Source of the DNA: Amaranthus tricolor
Lineage: Eukaryota; Streptophyta; Magnoliopsida; Caryophyllales; Amaranthaceae
Reading direction: 5' to 3'
NCBI RefSeq assembly: GCF_026212465.1
Contig: NC_080059.1
Location: forward strand, 13,652,972 to 13,716,971
Length of the DNA: 64,000 bases
Positions within the stretch are counted from its first letter, which is position 1. Every line of letters begins with the position of its first letter. Of the stretch, positions 1 to 10,054 are shown piece by piece. The notes below the pieces were generated by a model. That model was not told the origin of the DNA, made no database searches, and was given only the letters and a program-made list of their open reading frames with translations. A program made the position numbers and the translations under genes.

Positions 1-244
1 ACCCAATGCATTGTGTTCCAAATGCATGGGTTCTGTGACTTTGAGGTTTTTCGTAGGACCTCGCCCTTTTCTTTTCTTACTGGTAGTGGAAGCATCCATT
101 GGTGGGGCGTCTTTAGTCTCAGAATCATTGTTAAGTGGTGGAGCGTCTTCAGCCATACGCTCGTATCTCACAATTCGGTCATCTTCAGTGCCGTAACTAT
201 GATGTTCATTATCCGATGTCTCAATCTCGGGGAAAATTTCATAT
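1..244 (-). CDS. Exon of plant Ptta/En/Spm-type transposon protein (partial)
   Basis: Read on the minus strand, this stretch is open without stops and begins right after a good acceptor (CTTTTCAG at about 252-245). The translation is acidic at first (EIFPEIETSDNEHHSYG), then basic (SKKRKGRGPTKNLK) and ends in VTEPMHLEHNALG at the window edge. The GPTKNLKVTEPMHLEYN-type stretch is what I know from plant Ptta/En/Spm transposon proteins, in which it precedes a GQPxGKWR-like motif that would lie outside the window. The role is probably DNA binding or transposition of the CACTA element that contains it. The exon is truncated by the window edge. The family assignment comes from motif memory and not from a search; the start codon lies in an upstream exon I did not identify. 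Confidence 0.6.
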
Positions 245-434
245 CTGAAAAGATGCATTGTATATCAGTACCTGAAAGTGTATGAATAAAAATATATTAG
301 AATACAAGCTAAGTAATATTAAGAATATGACTATGATTTACAATTCTAATACGTTCAACACAATAATATATACAAAATAGTGTTGTGTGAGGTAGTTAAG
401 TTTTTTCGAAGCCTAATACTAAATGTTAGAACTC

Positions 435-960
435 TATATAAAGGATCTCCTCACTTGTAAGAGGGGATTTAGATTTTTTCAATAAACATTCCTTCAAGTA
501 ATTGTTTGCAATTGCTATCCTGAGTAAGTTCTTTGTGAGTGAAGCAAAGAGAGTATTCAGTTTTTCCACAAGAATTAAGAGAGTGAATCTTAATTTGAGT
601 GTGAGGAAGAGGCCAATTGATTGAGTGAAGATCGTTTGTCTCTATCCAAGGCACAGAACCATTCCTTGGAATTGTTCTGGCCAACCTTCTGTTTTCATCC
701 AAAACAGAAGGCTTGTGTGTGTGTATCTCTGTGTGAAGATCAGTCTTGGTATTGTTCTTGGAAGGATTTATCAGGTTCTTAAAGTATTCTACCCCATACT
801 CGCATCATCAACAAGCTTTAAGACTAACCAAACACACACAAACTCAAAAAGCAGCAGGTATTTTGTAAGCAGCAAACACAAAACAGATGGTTTGGCACCT
901 TCTGTCAGCAACAAGGGGTACAAGAATTCAAATGCTCAAGCAGTATGTATTTACTGTTAG
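435..960 (+). repeat. Possible LTR-type promoter/R-U5 fragment
   Basis: TATATAAAGG at 435-444 is followed by AATAAA at 481 and then a GAGTGAG/TTGAGTG-rich leader-like stretch, an arrangement seen in Copia LTRs. I see no second copy, no TSD and no primer-binding site, so a solo or broken LTR is only a suggestion. The two overlapping ORFs here (one per strand) have no recognisable domain. Confidence 0.25.
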
Positions 961-1254
961 TGTCCAAAAACAAAACATAAATGAATTGATATTTTCTAAT
1001 AGCAACAAGTAATGCAATGTTTCAATTATAAAATCAGTAGCAAGAACAAGATACAAATGAATGCACACTTTCTGACAGCAACAAAAGAACCAAAATTTCA
1101 GATGTACAATCAATATGCACTCATTGTTGTTATTCAGGAAACAAGTATAGATGAATTAATACTTGATGATGGCAGTAGATCATGCAAAGACTTAAATGCA
1201 CAAACAATAACAAGATTCAGTAGGAATGCAGCTAATTAGCTCAATATAATACAC

Positions 1255-1862
1255 TAATAAACAATATCAAAATCATTTAGTTCAACCCCTCAGAATTCAA
1301 ACAGAACTTAATACACTACATTCACGAAAAAAAAACACTAACAAACTTATTGAAGTAACCTAGCATTAGAACATCAGAATTCAATACACTAACAAACAAC
1401 ATCAACTAATTAATGTGGAGCATCAGAATTCAGACAAAATTCAGTACAATGACAAATAAAACATTAACAAACAACATTAACAAATGCATTCGAAAAATAA
1501 GGTAAAAACACGCAGGTGGAATTCAATAAAATTCCATATAACCAAACATATATTCTATACTTCATACTTCAATTTAATATACTAAAAAACAATATCAAAA
1601 TCATTTAATTCAACCCCTCAGAATTCAAACAGAACTTAATACACTACATTCACGAAAAAAATAAAAACTCTAACAAACTCATTGAAGTAACCTAGGATCA
1701 GAACATCAGAATTCAATACACTAACAAACAACATCAACTCATTAATGCAGAGCATCAAAATTTAGACAGAATTCAGTACAGTAACAAATAAAACATCAAC
1801 AAACAACATTAACAAATGTATTCAAAAAATAAGGTAAAAACACGCAGGTGCAATTCAATAAA
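1255..1862. repeat. Direct tandem duplication, two copies of about 330 bp
   Basis: The block starting at 1261 (ACAATATCAAAATCATTTAG) recurs at 1589, and the block CACGCAGGTG at 1509 recurs at 1841, so the offset is 328-332 bp. The copies share almost all their sequence, with small indels. The DNA is AT-rich, with AACAAACAACATCAAC-type micro-repeats. It is non-coding and lies inside the CACTA element. Confidence 0.8.
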
Positions 1863-2159
1863 TTTGAAACAAAACATAAAAAATCAGAATTTAGGAAAGC
1901 TAACCTTTAAAACAAAACAAATGTCGTGGTTCTTTGAAGATGAAGAAGGAAAAGCAACAATGGTGGATTTTTGAAGGAAACGAAGAACAGTAGTATGCAA
2001 GAAGGAGCAATGGTGGGTTTTCGAAGAACAATGCTGGCGGGATTTTGAAGATGAAAGTTGAATTTTACGTGGGTTTTCAAGAACACTGTAGTATGCAAGT
2101 TTTGGAAGAAGAAAAATACAGTAATAATATGCAAGAAGTGTAAAAAATTTTGAGGCTTT

Positions 2160-2493
2160 GCCCTATATTATATTAATGCTGCTGGCGGGATTTTGAAAGA
2201 AAAAAAATACAAGTCATATGCTGCGGTTTAACAAGGAACCGCAGCCTTTAATTCTTTAGCAACAGTATATGCTGCGGGCAACTTAAACAACCACAGCATT
2301 AGTTAATGTTATATGCTGCGGGCAAATACAAAACCGCAGCATTTGATGGTCCAGTAGAGTATATGCTGCGGGCAAACAAAATAACCGCAGCATTTGTCAA
2401 CTATTTTTTTCTAATTCTTTTTCCTATTTATTGCTGTGTATATTAAAAACCGCAGCAAATGATTAGCAGCAGATACGTTTTTTTCCACTAGTG
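2160..2493. repeat. CACTA subterminal repeat region
   Basis: Several units of TATGCTGCGG(T/G) alternate with the complement (CCGCAGC) at spacings of about 25-40 bp, for example near 2218, 2268, 2310 and 2361. Each pair can fold into a short hairpin. Such subterminal arrays are the usual transposase-binding regions of CACTA elements (family knowledge). The same motif occurs in the element at 57609-59668. Confidence 0.75.
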
Positions 2494-2513
2494 TTTGCAG
2501 GACTATGAAAATT

Positions 2514-4252
2514 TAGGGACAATGTAGATTACTCTGGTAGATTTGTTACGGATAGGGAATGTGATTCTGTAGATGAATTACATGCTTGGGCCGATGAGAT
2601 TGTAATAGGAATTGACTTTCAATTTACACGTGCTTCATATAAACAAAAAGAAGGATGTTCTAGAGTTAGTTTGTATTTAAGATGTCACCGCTATGGTAAT
2701 ATTAGGGGTGATTTGCATAACTTAGATGACGCTATCCGACCGGGTTCTACAAGTAGAACATGTAGGATGTAAATTTATGATTGTATGTAGTAGTCGTAAA
2801 CTAGAGGAAAAACCTTGGACGGTGAGAGTGTGTCCTGGTGAAAAAGGAACACATAACCACCCGTTCTTAGTGTACAGAGATGGTCATGTAAGGGCAAATA
2901 GGTCACATACGAGACCTTAGTGCAACCGGCATGCAACCTGCCTTTATCATAATTTCAATTAGAAAAAATTATCCTGGTTTTTTTGCTAGTATGAATCAGA
3001 TATATAATGTTAGATAATTAATAAGAAGAGAAGAGATAGAGGGTAGGACTCCTCTCCAACACTGTCTTTATATGGCCACAGAGCATAACTACATGGTTTG
3101 AACAGACTTGGACAGTGAAGGGCAATTGAGTAGATTGTTAATTGTAAATCCCACATCGATCCAAATGATACGTACGTGGCCCTATATTGTGTTGGTAGAT
3201 ACGACGTACAAAACAAACAAACAAAAGTGGCCGCTTTGTGAAATAATCGGAATGACGCCAACCAATCACAACTTCTTAGTTGCGTTTTGTTTGATGTGAG
3301 ATGAGGCGGTTGTGTCATATTCGTGGCTGTTGGAGAGATTGAGAGATATTTTCGGCAGTGCTCAGACCCCAAACGTAATCGTAACTGATAGAGACGGGGA
3401 TTTATCTGCAGTTATACGTGATGTCTTCCCATGTAAAAAGGTTATATTGATTAATTATTGTCGTTCTATTTGTTAAATATATGTCACTTATATTCAATCT
3501 TCTATTTAATGTAGATGTGCGACATTTATTATGCATATGGCATATTGCCAATGACGTAGAGAACATGGTGGACGAATTGTGTGGTGGGAAAAGAAATCAA
3601 CAGGGGTAGATATTCAGGCAAACTAGATGGAACCCCTTGGTTAATAGTTCTACCGTCGTCGAATTTCAAAACAGATGGGAATCGATTGTGGCTACGTGCT
3701 CGACTAGGAATAGAAAGGTCGTTCGATATTTGACTGGAACATAGATTCCACACAAAGAGAAATTTGTGCGTGTGTGGACGAATGACTGTTTACACATGGG
3801 TAACCAAACTACCAGCAGAGTTGAAAGCCAACACTTGTCTTTTTAAGTACTATCTTAGTAGCGGTAATAGCTCATTTGATACCTTGTTTAAAAAGGCACA
3901 AGCACAAATAACAAATCAGCAATCAAAGATCCGACAAGCGCTACAGGAATCCATGAATTCTATTGCAAGGTCTTTGTGAAACAATTTCATGAGGCCATTA
4001 TATCGTCATGTATCTATTTTTGCATTGGAACAATTGCTGTTTGAGCATAACCGTATGTTAGAGTTGGGTGAGTATGTATTTGACAAATGTGGTTGTGCAC
4101 TTCAAAGCATCCATGGATTGCCCTGTGCTTTTTCAGTGTTTCCATGGCCCAATCACATCCCACATATTCTCTCTCCTTACTTGTTTGATTGGATTGATGT
4201 TATAGGTGATGGTTAGCACTATTTAAGTTCTGGAAACAAATTAAAGGAAACA
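2514..4252 (+). pseudogene. FAR1/MULE-type transposase relic
   Basis: Pieces of one protein appear in order but in changing frames. A FAR1-like DNA-binding part (GRFVTDRECDSVDELHAWAD, then a CRMV/CKFMIVC region and GTHNHPFLV, the usual HNHP zinc-binding end) covers about 2520-2920. A MULE transposase core follows at 3160-3410 (WPYIVLVDTTYKTNKQKWPL, EIIGMTPTNHNF, VIVTDRDGDL, giving the first two acidic catalytic positions). The SWIM-type end is at 4080-4140 (CGCALQSIHGLPCAF), and FKFWKQIK follows near 4230. Several stops and frameshifts separate the pieces, so no functional protein is expected. It converges on the PMD gene relic. FAR1-type transposases belong to Mutator-like elements and cut and paste DNA in the nucleus. 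Confidence 0.75.
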
Positions 4253-4259
4253 TATAAAA

Positions 4260-5630
4260 AGAAACACTAACGTAGCCAACTCTGCTATTGCTATCAGCTG
4301 CACCAAAACCAACACTAGGTCCTTCGCCGGGGAGGAGAAATGGGTGGGAGCACACTCTAAACCAGTCAACGTATTCACGAACAGCCTCCGATGGATGCAC
4401 GAGAAAGTGTATGGTCACAAACGGGGGCACAATAGGGGAACCTACTCCACGCCTCTATGTAAATAGACGTACAAGCAAAGGTGACGGAATAGATACCCTG
4501 TGCCGGTTGCAGAGCTTGGGTAGGCCTCAAAGGAGGGGGAAGAATAGCCTATACAAAACCCATCTGTCTAACTGTCCTCTGGGGCAAATACACCTCCACG
4601 ATATCAAAACAGATGATACCCTCGATAAACGTTGTGCGTAGGTGCTCATTTAGTAATGCCCTAGGAGAAGTATTGTATGGAGTACATTCCACCTGCTTAC
4701 AAGAAAAATTAGAATAAACAATATACTCTTAAATTAAAATAAAATGCATAACAAAGTTTGATGTTATGTACAAAACCTGTGTCTCTATCATGGAGTCTAA
4801 AATACTCCTACACTATCTCAGCCTGCACATGTCACGAACGACTTCTGCGTGGACCATATCTCCGCCCTGATCTTGTTAGGAAAATCAGCTCGACGAGGAT
4901 GGGGGCGAAAGGCCGGGAAGTACTCGTATATCCAAGTTTGGAGCAATGAAAGACAACCGGCAATGGTCTTGGAACCAGCCCTAGACGCCAAACCCCTTTG
5001 GCGATATAAATACGCCAGGGTCACTGCACCCCAAGAGATCTCATCTTGGTCGGCGTTCACAGTTTAGTATAGGGTGAGGTCGCATCCCAGTTTTGGTCTT
5101 ATCCACAAGCAGTGTCGAACCAACGATAGCCATGTAGTAGGGTATGTGCCCTAAAAAATCGAAGGCGTACGCTCAGAGCCCTGAAAAACGACCTTAGCTA
5201 TGTGCCCCCTATAGTTGGGTATCAATTGTGCATCAGTGGGGCCCCGGGGCTGGGGCGATGTGATCAACCAGTCCGTTCCACCGGACTGTGGGCACCTCCT
5301 CCCCTTGGAGCCGCATTGTCCACCTGGTTGTCTTCTGCATGATCAGAAGCGCCTGCATTACTAGGGCCTGCCCGTGCGAACTTACCCGCATGCCTGCGCA
5401 CGACAGTCCAATCGACTGGCTGACCAATGGAGCCTTTATAATTACTATCATCGAAACTGGAGCCCCTCGAATTACTCTGGAGGCTAGTCTGGTCATCAAA
5501 GTGAGTACGCGCTTGGTGCAGCGTACTTGAACGTTGGGCCTGACTATGTCTGGCCACCTGTTCCTGCCTACTTGGTGTAGCTCAACAAGTTTTTGAAAAA
5601 ACCCTTTCCTCTTCCTTCGTTTCCAGCCAT
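4260..5630 (-). pseudogene. Plant mobile domain (PMD/MAIN-like) gene relic, copy 1
   Basis: An ATG at 5630-5628 starts MAGNEGRGKGFF, matching the start MAGNQGKGKGLF of the copy at 33861. Further downstream in shifting frames come RHSQAQRSSTLHQ (about 5540), SIGQPVDWTVVRRHAGK (about 5420), PRGGGAHSP (about 5290), DQDEISWGAVTLAYLYRQRG and LLQTWIYEYFPAF (5050-4880), and YVDWFRVCSHPFL near 4370. The last parts are typical of the plant mobile domain (PF10536-type; annotated in plants as MAIN-like or phosphatase-7 long-form homologs). The middle section (QH..ALV..FVERW) is largely missing, and stops and frameshifts occur. This is the cargo gene of a MULE. PMD proteins are linked to transposon silencing and nuclear functions in plants (family knowledge); any role here is inference. 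Confidence 0.7.
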
Positions 5631-5991
5631 TTACTACAATTTAATTAACTATTAATAATAAATTAAAATAATCAAATATTATGTTAAGTTAACTACATTA
5701 ATACCAAATAAAAATTATTTCAAATATTAATTCAAGATTAATTTAATAAAAATTTAAGAATAACTAATAAACATTTAAAAACAATATTAAATTAATTATT
5801 ATTACAAATAATAACAAATAAAAATTATTACAAATAATAAACATTTAACAATAACTAATAAACATTTAAAAATAATATTTATTAAATTAATAAGTTAAAT
5901 TAACAAAGATTTAATTGATATATTATATTATTTAGTAATTATTAATATAATTTTATTATTATTATCATTATAATTAATTTATAAAAAAATA

Positions 5992-6060
<69 letters not shown>
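5992..6060. repeat. (AAT)n microsatellite
   Basis: About 22 uninterrupted AAT units lie in a very AT-rich stretch (5640-6200) upstream of the PMD gene relic. The other two PMD-MULE copies also have ATT/AAT-rich flanks. Confidence 0.95.
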
Positions 6061-6221
6061 TAAAAAACATAATTTATAAACATGAACATTAATTATTATT
6101 AATAAAAACAATATTAAATCAATTATTATTACAAATATAATTTAATAACATAAGTATTAATTATTACTAATTAATAACATAAATCGCAAATATTAAAATT
6201 TTAAAAACAATATTGAAAATG

Positions 6222-6246
6222 CAAGTCGCACAAAACGTGCGACTTG
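6222..6246. repeat. GTCGCAC palindrome, copy 1 element
   Basis: A perfect 10-bp inverted repeat CAAGTCGCAC / GTGCGACTTG surrounds the loop AAAAC. The same core occurs near the ends of both other PMD-MULE copies. Confidence 0.9.
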
Positions 6247-6412
6247 TTCCTTGTATTTTTTTTAAAAAAAGATTATATAAGAAATTCGATTAAAAATTAC
6301 CTCGATTTGTTCTTCATGTTTTGTTTTTCTTAGCTTTAGCTCTACAAATTTTAAGTTTTGATTTGGTGTTTTTTAAGTGATAAAAGTGTTAAAGATTATA
6401 TAAGAAGTTTTC

Positions 6413-7479
6413 CTCTATCACATCGCTGCTTAGTAACCCTCCTCCGAGGGGGTCTTTAGATCTGGTGTGACTTTAAAATAAAAATAAGTTTAATACTACT
6501 AACTGTATTAACCGAACTGATACCCATGATGACATCATATTCTTTTTTCCATTGAATTGATAAACAAGACTCCAAACTCTTACCATGAAAAACTTTAAAC
6601 CCAAATATATGGGTAGATCGAATCCAATAAATAGATAAAATAACTTTATAATAAAGCAAGAATGGACTTTATTTATAACCAAACATGAAAAAAAGCAAAA
6701 AATATAAAGATTGGGGGCTTATTATTAACTATAAGATGATTGATAACAGCCCCAAAATAAACCATGGAGGCTAGAATTTTGTTTTGAAAAAAAGAAGGAA
6801 AGAGAGGAGATCTTTTAAAATCTATCTACAATTCTTTAATATTTATCAAAATTAGAATTTATGTATTTGATCAATTTAAAAAAGTCATCTAATTAGTTGA
6901 CAAGAAATTTAGTTTCCAGAAATATCTTGATTATACACATGTTTTTTTATTTTCTTTTTTTTTGATTGGATGTTTTTTAATTTTGTTAACATGACTATAA
7001 GTAAATATTGAGAGTACAAAAAAAATATTATCGTAATTAACGAATTATATATGGTTAAATTGGCAATTTTTATTCTTAAAGTTGAAAGTATTTGCATAAA
7101 ATTTTTTTAATCATAATTAGAATATTTGGTATGATTTGAAAAAAAAACATTTACAATCAAAATAATCGATTTTATTTATGTCAAAATAAGCTTAATTAGC
7201 ATTTTTATTCCAGCAAAACTTTTGCCAAAACCGTCCAAAAAAAATAACGTTTGCATGACTTTAAAATAAATTATATATTTCAATAGTTACAAACCCATGC
7301 ATTTCACGTGGATTTATACTAGTAGATAATAATCAAATGATATTGGTGAAGCTTATAGCTTCAATATATGAATGATGGACTTTGGATTTTAAAGCTTGTT
7401 TAGAAAATGATTATTAAGTTGACTGAAAATTTTCAAATAAATAAGTTTACTGAAAAAAATAACCTTTAATTCTATAAAA
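6413..7479. other. AT-rich intergenic DNA, no gene seen
   Basis: Poly-A/T runs and short spurious ORFs only. A CCTCCTCCGAGGGGG stretch near 6440 is a small GC-rich island with no recognised identity. The retrotransposon at 7485 is inserted at its right edge. Confidence 0.6.
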
Positions 7480-7484
7480 TAAAC
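7480..7484. repeat. Target-site duplication TAAAC, left
   Basis: TAAAC directly precedes the TG of the left LTR and recurs at 20394-20398 directly after the CA of the right LTR. Confidence 0.9.
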
Positions 7485-8214
7485 TGTTTCTGTGATGAAA
7501 CGAGGAAGTGGGATACACTTGAAATACCTGGAGATAAGTAGAAGTGTGATCAAGAGAAGCGACTTATGATAGGAGATGACCTGAATTCCTGTAGCATAAC
7601 ACGTTAGCCTTGTCCGGGGGGTGATCTCCCGGAAAACCCCTCCGACGCTCAAGTTAGAACGTAAATCGGAAATTAATGAATGACAGATTGTCGAATGAAT
7701 GCAAGAAGGAAGGTCGGGATTGAGATTGCTTGTTCTAGTGCTAGTGGTTGGGAAGGCTTGAGGAAGTAGTGTAAGCAAGGATACTAGGAAAGCTGTTTTT
7801 TAGATGTCCCTTCCCCTCTGATGGTTGTCCCTATTTATAATGTTGAAGGAGGAAGTTACTTCAGAGAGGAAAGGTGGAAGATCATGGGAGTAGTGGGAGT
7901 AATGGGAGGTGGACTGGTCATGGGAAGAGTGGACAGTTATTCACCTTGAAACAAGGAGAGCCAAGCATGACTGAAGAGTGGAAGGTGGTGGGCAGTTATT
8001 CACCTAAAAAGGAGGATGGCCAAAGAAGATAGATGACAGGGAAGTTAAGTATTCTGAAGGTAAGATGCCATGAGCCTTCCAAGGAAGATGGGAAGTCCAG
8101 CAGAAAGCCCATTGACCAAAAGTCAAAGTCAATCCGGAAAGGTCAAGGGGTATTTTAGTAATATGATGCTTAATTAATAAATAAATAAATTAATTAAAAA
8201 ACAGTACCATGACA
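7485..8214 (-). repeat. 3' LTR of the Gypsy element
   Basis: 730 bp, TGTTTCTGTG...CATGACA in plus reading. It matches 19664-20393 at every position compared except one C/T. In minus reading the purine-rich GCGTGGGGCTAA (8226-8215) next to it is the likely polypurine tract. Confidence 0.95.
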
Positions 8215-8605
8215 TTTAGCCCCACGCATGAAGGGTGATGTGAGGGGAGAACCACAACGACTGGAAACATCCTCCTTTATGCGGAAAAACAGGTGCCCTG
8301 GCGAATCTCCTCAAGGATCTTAAAAATTGAGTTTGCAAGCTTTGAATCGACAGTCCTTGTGCTGAATTCCGAGTTATAATGAAAAAGATATGACCTTTTA
8401 AGCTTGTCAGGTAAGAACATATTGAACATGGGCCAAACGGGCATATGAAGCCGCGGCTTGAAGTATGCCGCGGAGTAGCCCCAGACGCGTTATATTACAA
8501 CAGCGAAATAGTGACTGTGGGATCTAGATTCCGCGACATCATGTCTCGACCCTTGCTTTCACTGATATCGCAGAAATCAGGTTCTCAACAAAACACCCAA
8601 GGAGG

Positions 8606-9640
8606 GTCCGACTTATCGACTATGCGGATTAAATCAACTGTCTATTTTGAACTGATGCCGCGTAACGCCAAGGGTTTTCACGAATCGGATTCCTAGTAAT
8701 GACGCGGCATTGCATTCTTTTCAAGATATTTTTACCCCTATGGTTGAACTATGCCGCGAACTAATAGTTTGCGTCTTCACTTGTAAGTTCAGCACGAGAA
8801 TCCCTCTTCAATACTTAGAATATTTTGAGAAAGAGAAGGACCCCTGGGGGTCCGACTTATCGACCACACGGATATCTTTAAAAATGTTCAATACTTGGTC
8901 AAAGCACCCCTTTTATTTCAGCATGATACGGAATGAGCCCCATAACTCGCATCTTCAATCCCACGGACACACATGAGAGGTTCTATACTTAGAATTTTTC
9001 ACTTGGACTAGGGTCATTTGGGGGTCCGACTTATCGACCACACGGATAAATATGGGAATCAGCCACTTTACTTTTCACCCCTCCTCTTTTATGACGAGGA
9101 ACCAGCTCGCAGACCCGTGTCTTCAATCATACAGAAATATGGGACTTCTCTTTATATTATGACTGGGTGCACCAAGGAGTCCGACTTATCGATCACACGG
9201 ATTTCCTTCACCCTTGAGATATTTTCATATTTCCTTCCATCACATTTTACCCGCCGTGTCCATAAGTCGGACGGAAGAATGGGTAATCTCTATACTTAAA
9301 ATGATTTTCCTTTCTGGAGGTTCAGTTTAGGGTCCGACTTATCGACTCTCCGGACATATTCGAGCGCTAAAGGACTTGAATAATTATCTGCTCCTCCCTC
9401 CCTGGGGGTCTAACTTGTCGACCCATAGGTTGGATGGCTTTGACATTCAAACATATTTATGACGTTCCTCTCTAATTGGGGGTCCGACTTTTCGACCTCC
9501 GGCTATATTCAAGAGTTAACACTTAGAAAAATTTCGCAACATACCCTTTCAACCAGGGTCCGACTAATAGACTTCACGGTCATCACTAAACACTTAAAAA
9601 AGTCTGTTTTCCCCTTATTGGTAGTCCGACTTATCGACTT
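8606..9640 (+). repeat. Dispersed array of GGGTCCGACTTATCGAC motif, upstream of the antisense gene
   Basis: About nine copies of (G)GGTCCGACTTATCGAC(C/T), most followed within a few bases by a CGG-containing stretch, lie at roughly 8606, 8849, 9023, 9178, 9332, 9406 (variant), 9480, 9556 and 9624, all in one orientation. Intervening sequence is unrelated except for recurring ACTTAGAATATTTT pieces. A few copies form hairpins with an adjacent GGACCCC (8839-8853). The array sits between the 3' LTR and the TATA box of the antisense gene. Confidence 0.85.
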
Positions 9641-9710
9641 CCCAGTTTTCCTCCGGAATTCCATCCTTTCGTTCGAATGCTCAAGTCCCAAGTGAAGCAT
9701 TTATTGCTGC

Positions 9711-9720
9711 TATAAATAGG
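9711..9720 (+). promoter_or_regulatory. TATA box of the antisense gene
   Basis: TATAAATAGG, a near-perfect plant TATA element, lies about 335 bp upstream of the ATG at 10055. The intervening leader is rich in CTTCAAA/TCTTCAA repeats, as in plant 5' UTRs. It faces plus, opposite to gag-pol. Confidence 0.7.
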
Positions 9721-10054
9721 GTAGTTGGAATAGTTCCATTTCACCTAATCTTCATTAACTCCTTCAAATCTTCAAATTGCGAGAAAGAGAAAGTAGAGAA
9801 ACGCTCGGACAATCTTCATCCCTTCTTCAAACTTCTGACAAATCTTTTGAAGATCTTCAAAGTTTCTGACAGATCTTCATCAAATTTCTGACAAATCATC
9901 AAATTTCTTCAAGGTATTCAAACTTTTCCCAGATTTTTCGAATTTCTTCAAGTTATTCTTCAAACTGTTCTTGAATGTTAGCCTAGAACTTTGAATTTGT
10001 TTATGAATTTAGTCTCTATTCTTTACAAGTTTCGACTACTACTTTATTATTAAC

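Larger units (their letters stand above)
1..2493 (-). mobile_element. CACTA (En/Spm-like) transposon, gene-5' terminal part; left end outside window
   Basis: The right boundary is the terminal inverted repeat ending in TTTTTTCCACTAGTG at 2493, the inverse of the CACTA-type end CACTAGTGGAAAAAA that also bounds the element at 57609-59668. It is followed by TTT (2494-2496), a candidate half of a 3-bp target duplication. Inside lie subterminal repeats with TGCTGCGG and its complement (2160-2493), a stretch near 1910-2150 resembling 59000-59300 of the other element, and a transposase-type exon at the left edge reading leftward. The gene would therefore start near the right end and run off the window. 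The left terminus cannot be seen, so the length and the partner TSD are unknown. Other repeats (an LTR-like piece, a 330-bp tandem duplication) lie inside and may be later insertions. Confidence 0.65.
2497..6412. mobile_element. Decayed PMD-carrying MULE, copy 1 (transposase + PMD gene)
   Basis: The stretch holds a FAR1/MULE transposase relic on the plus strand (2514-4252) and a plant-mobile-domain gene relic on the minus strand (5630-4260), tail to tail. The right part (6222-6412) matches in inverse the left ends of the copies at 28065 and 32928: the GTCGCAC palindrome, then CTCGATTTGTTC, then GTGATAAAAGTGTT. The outermost right TIR (CGCCACC...TTTTATCG) is missing, so that end is truncated near 6412. 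The left end is interrupted by the CACTA insertion at 2493/2494. No TSD can be defined. Confidence 0.6.

Noticed and set aside
469..702. 77-residue minus-strand ORF
   Set aside because: No domain; lies in an LTR-like stretch and overlaps another spurious ORF on plus.
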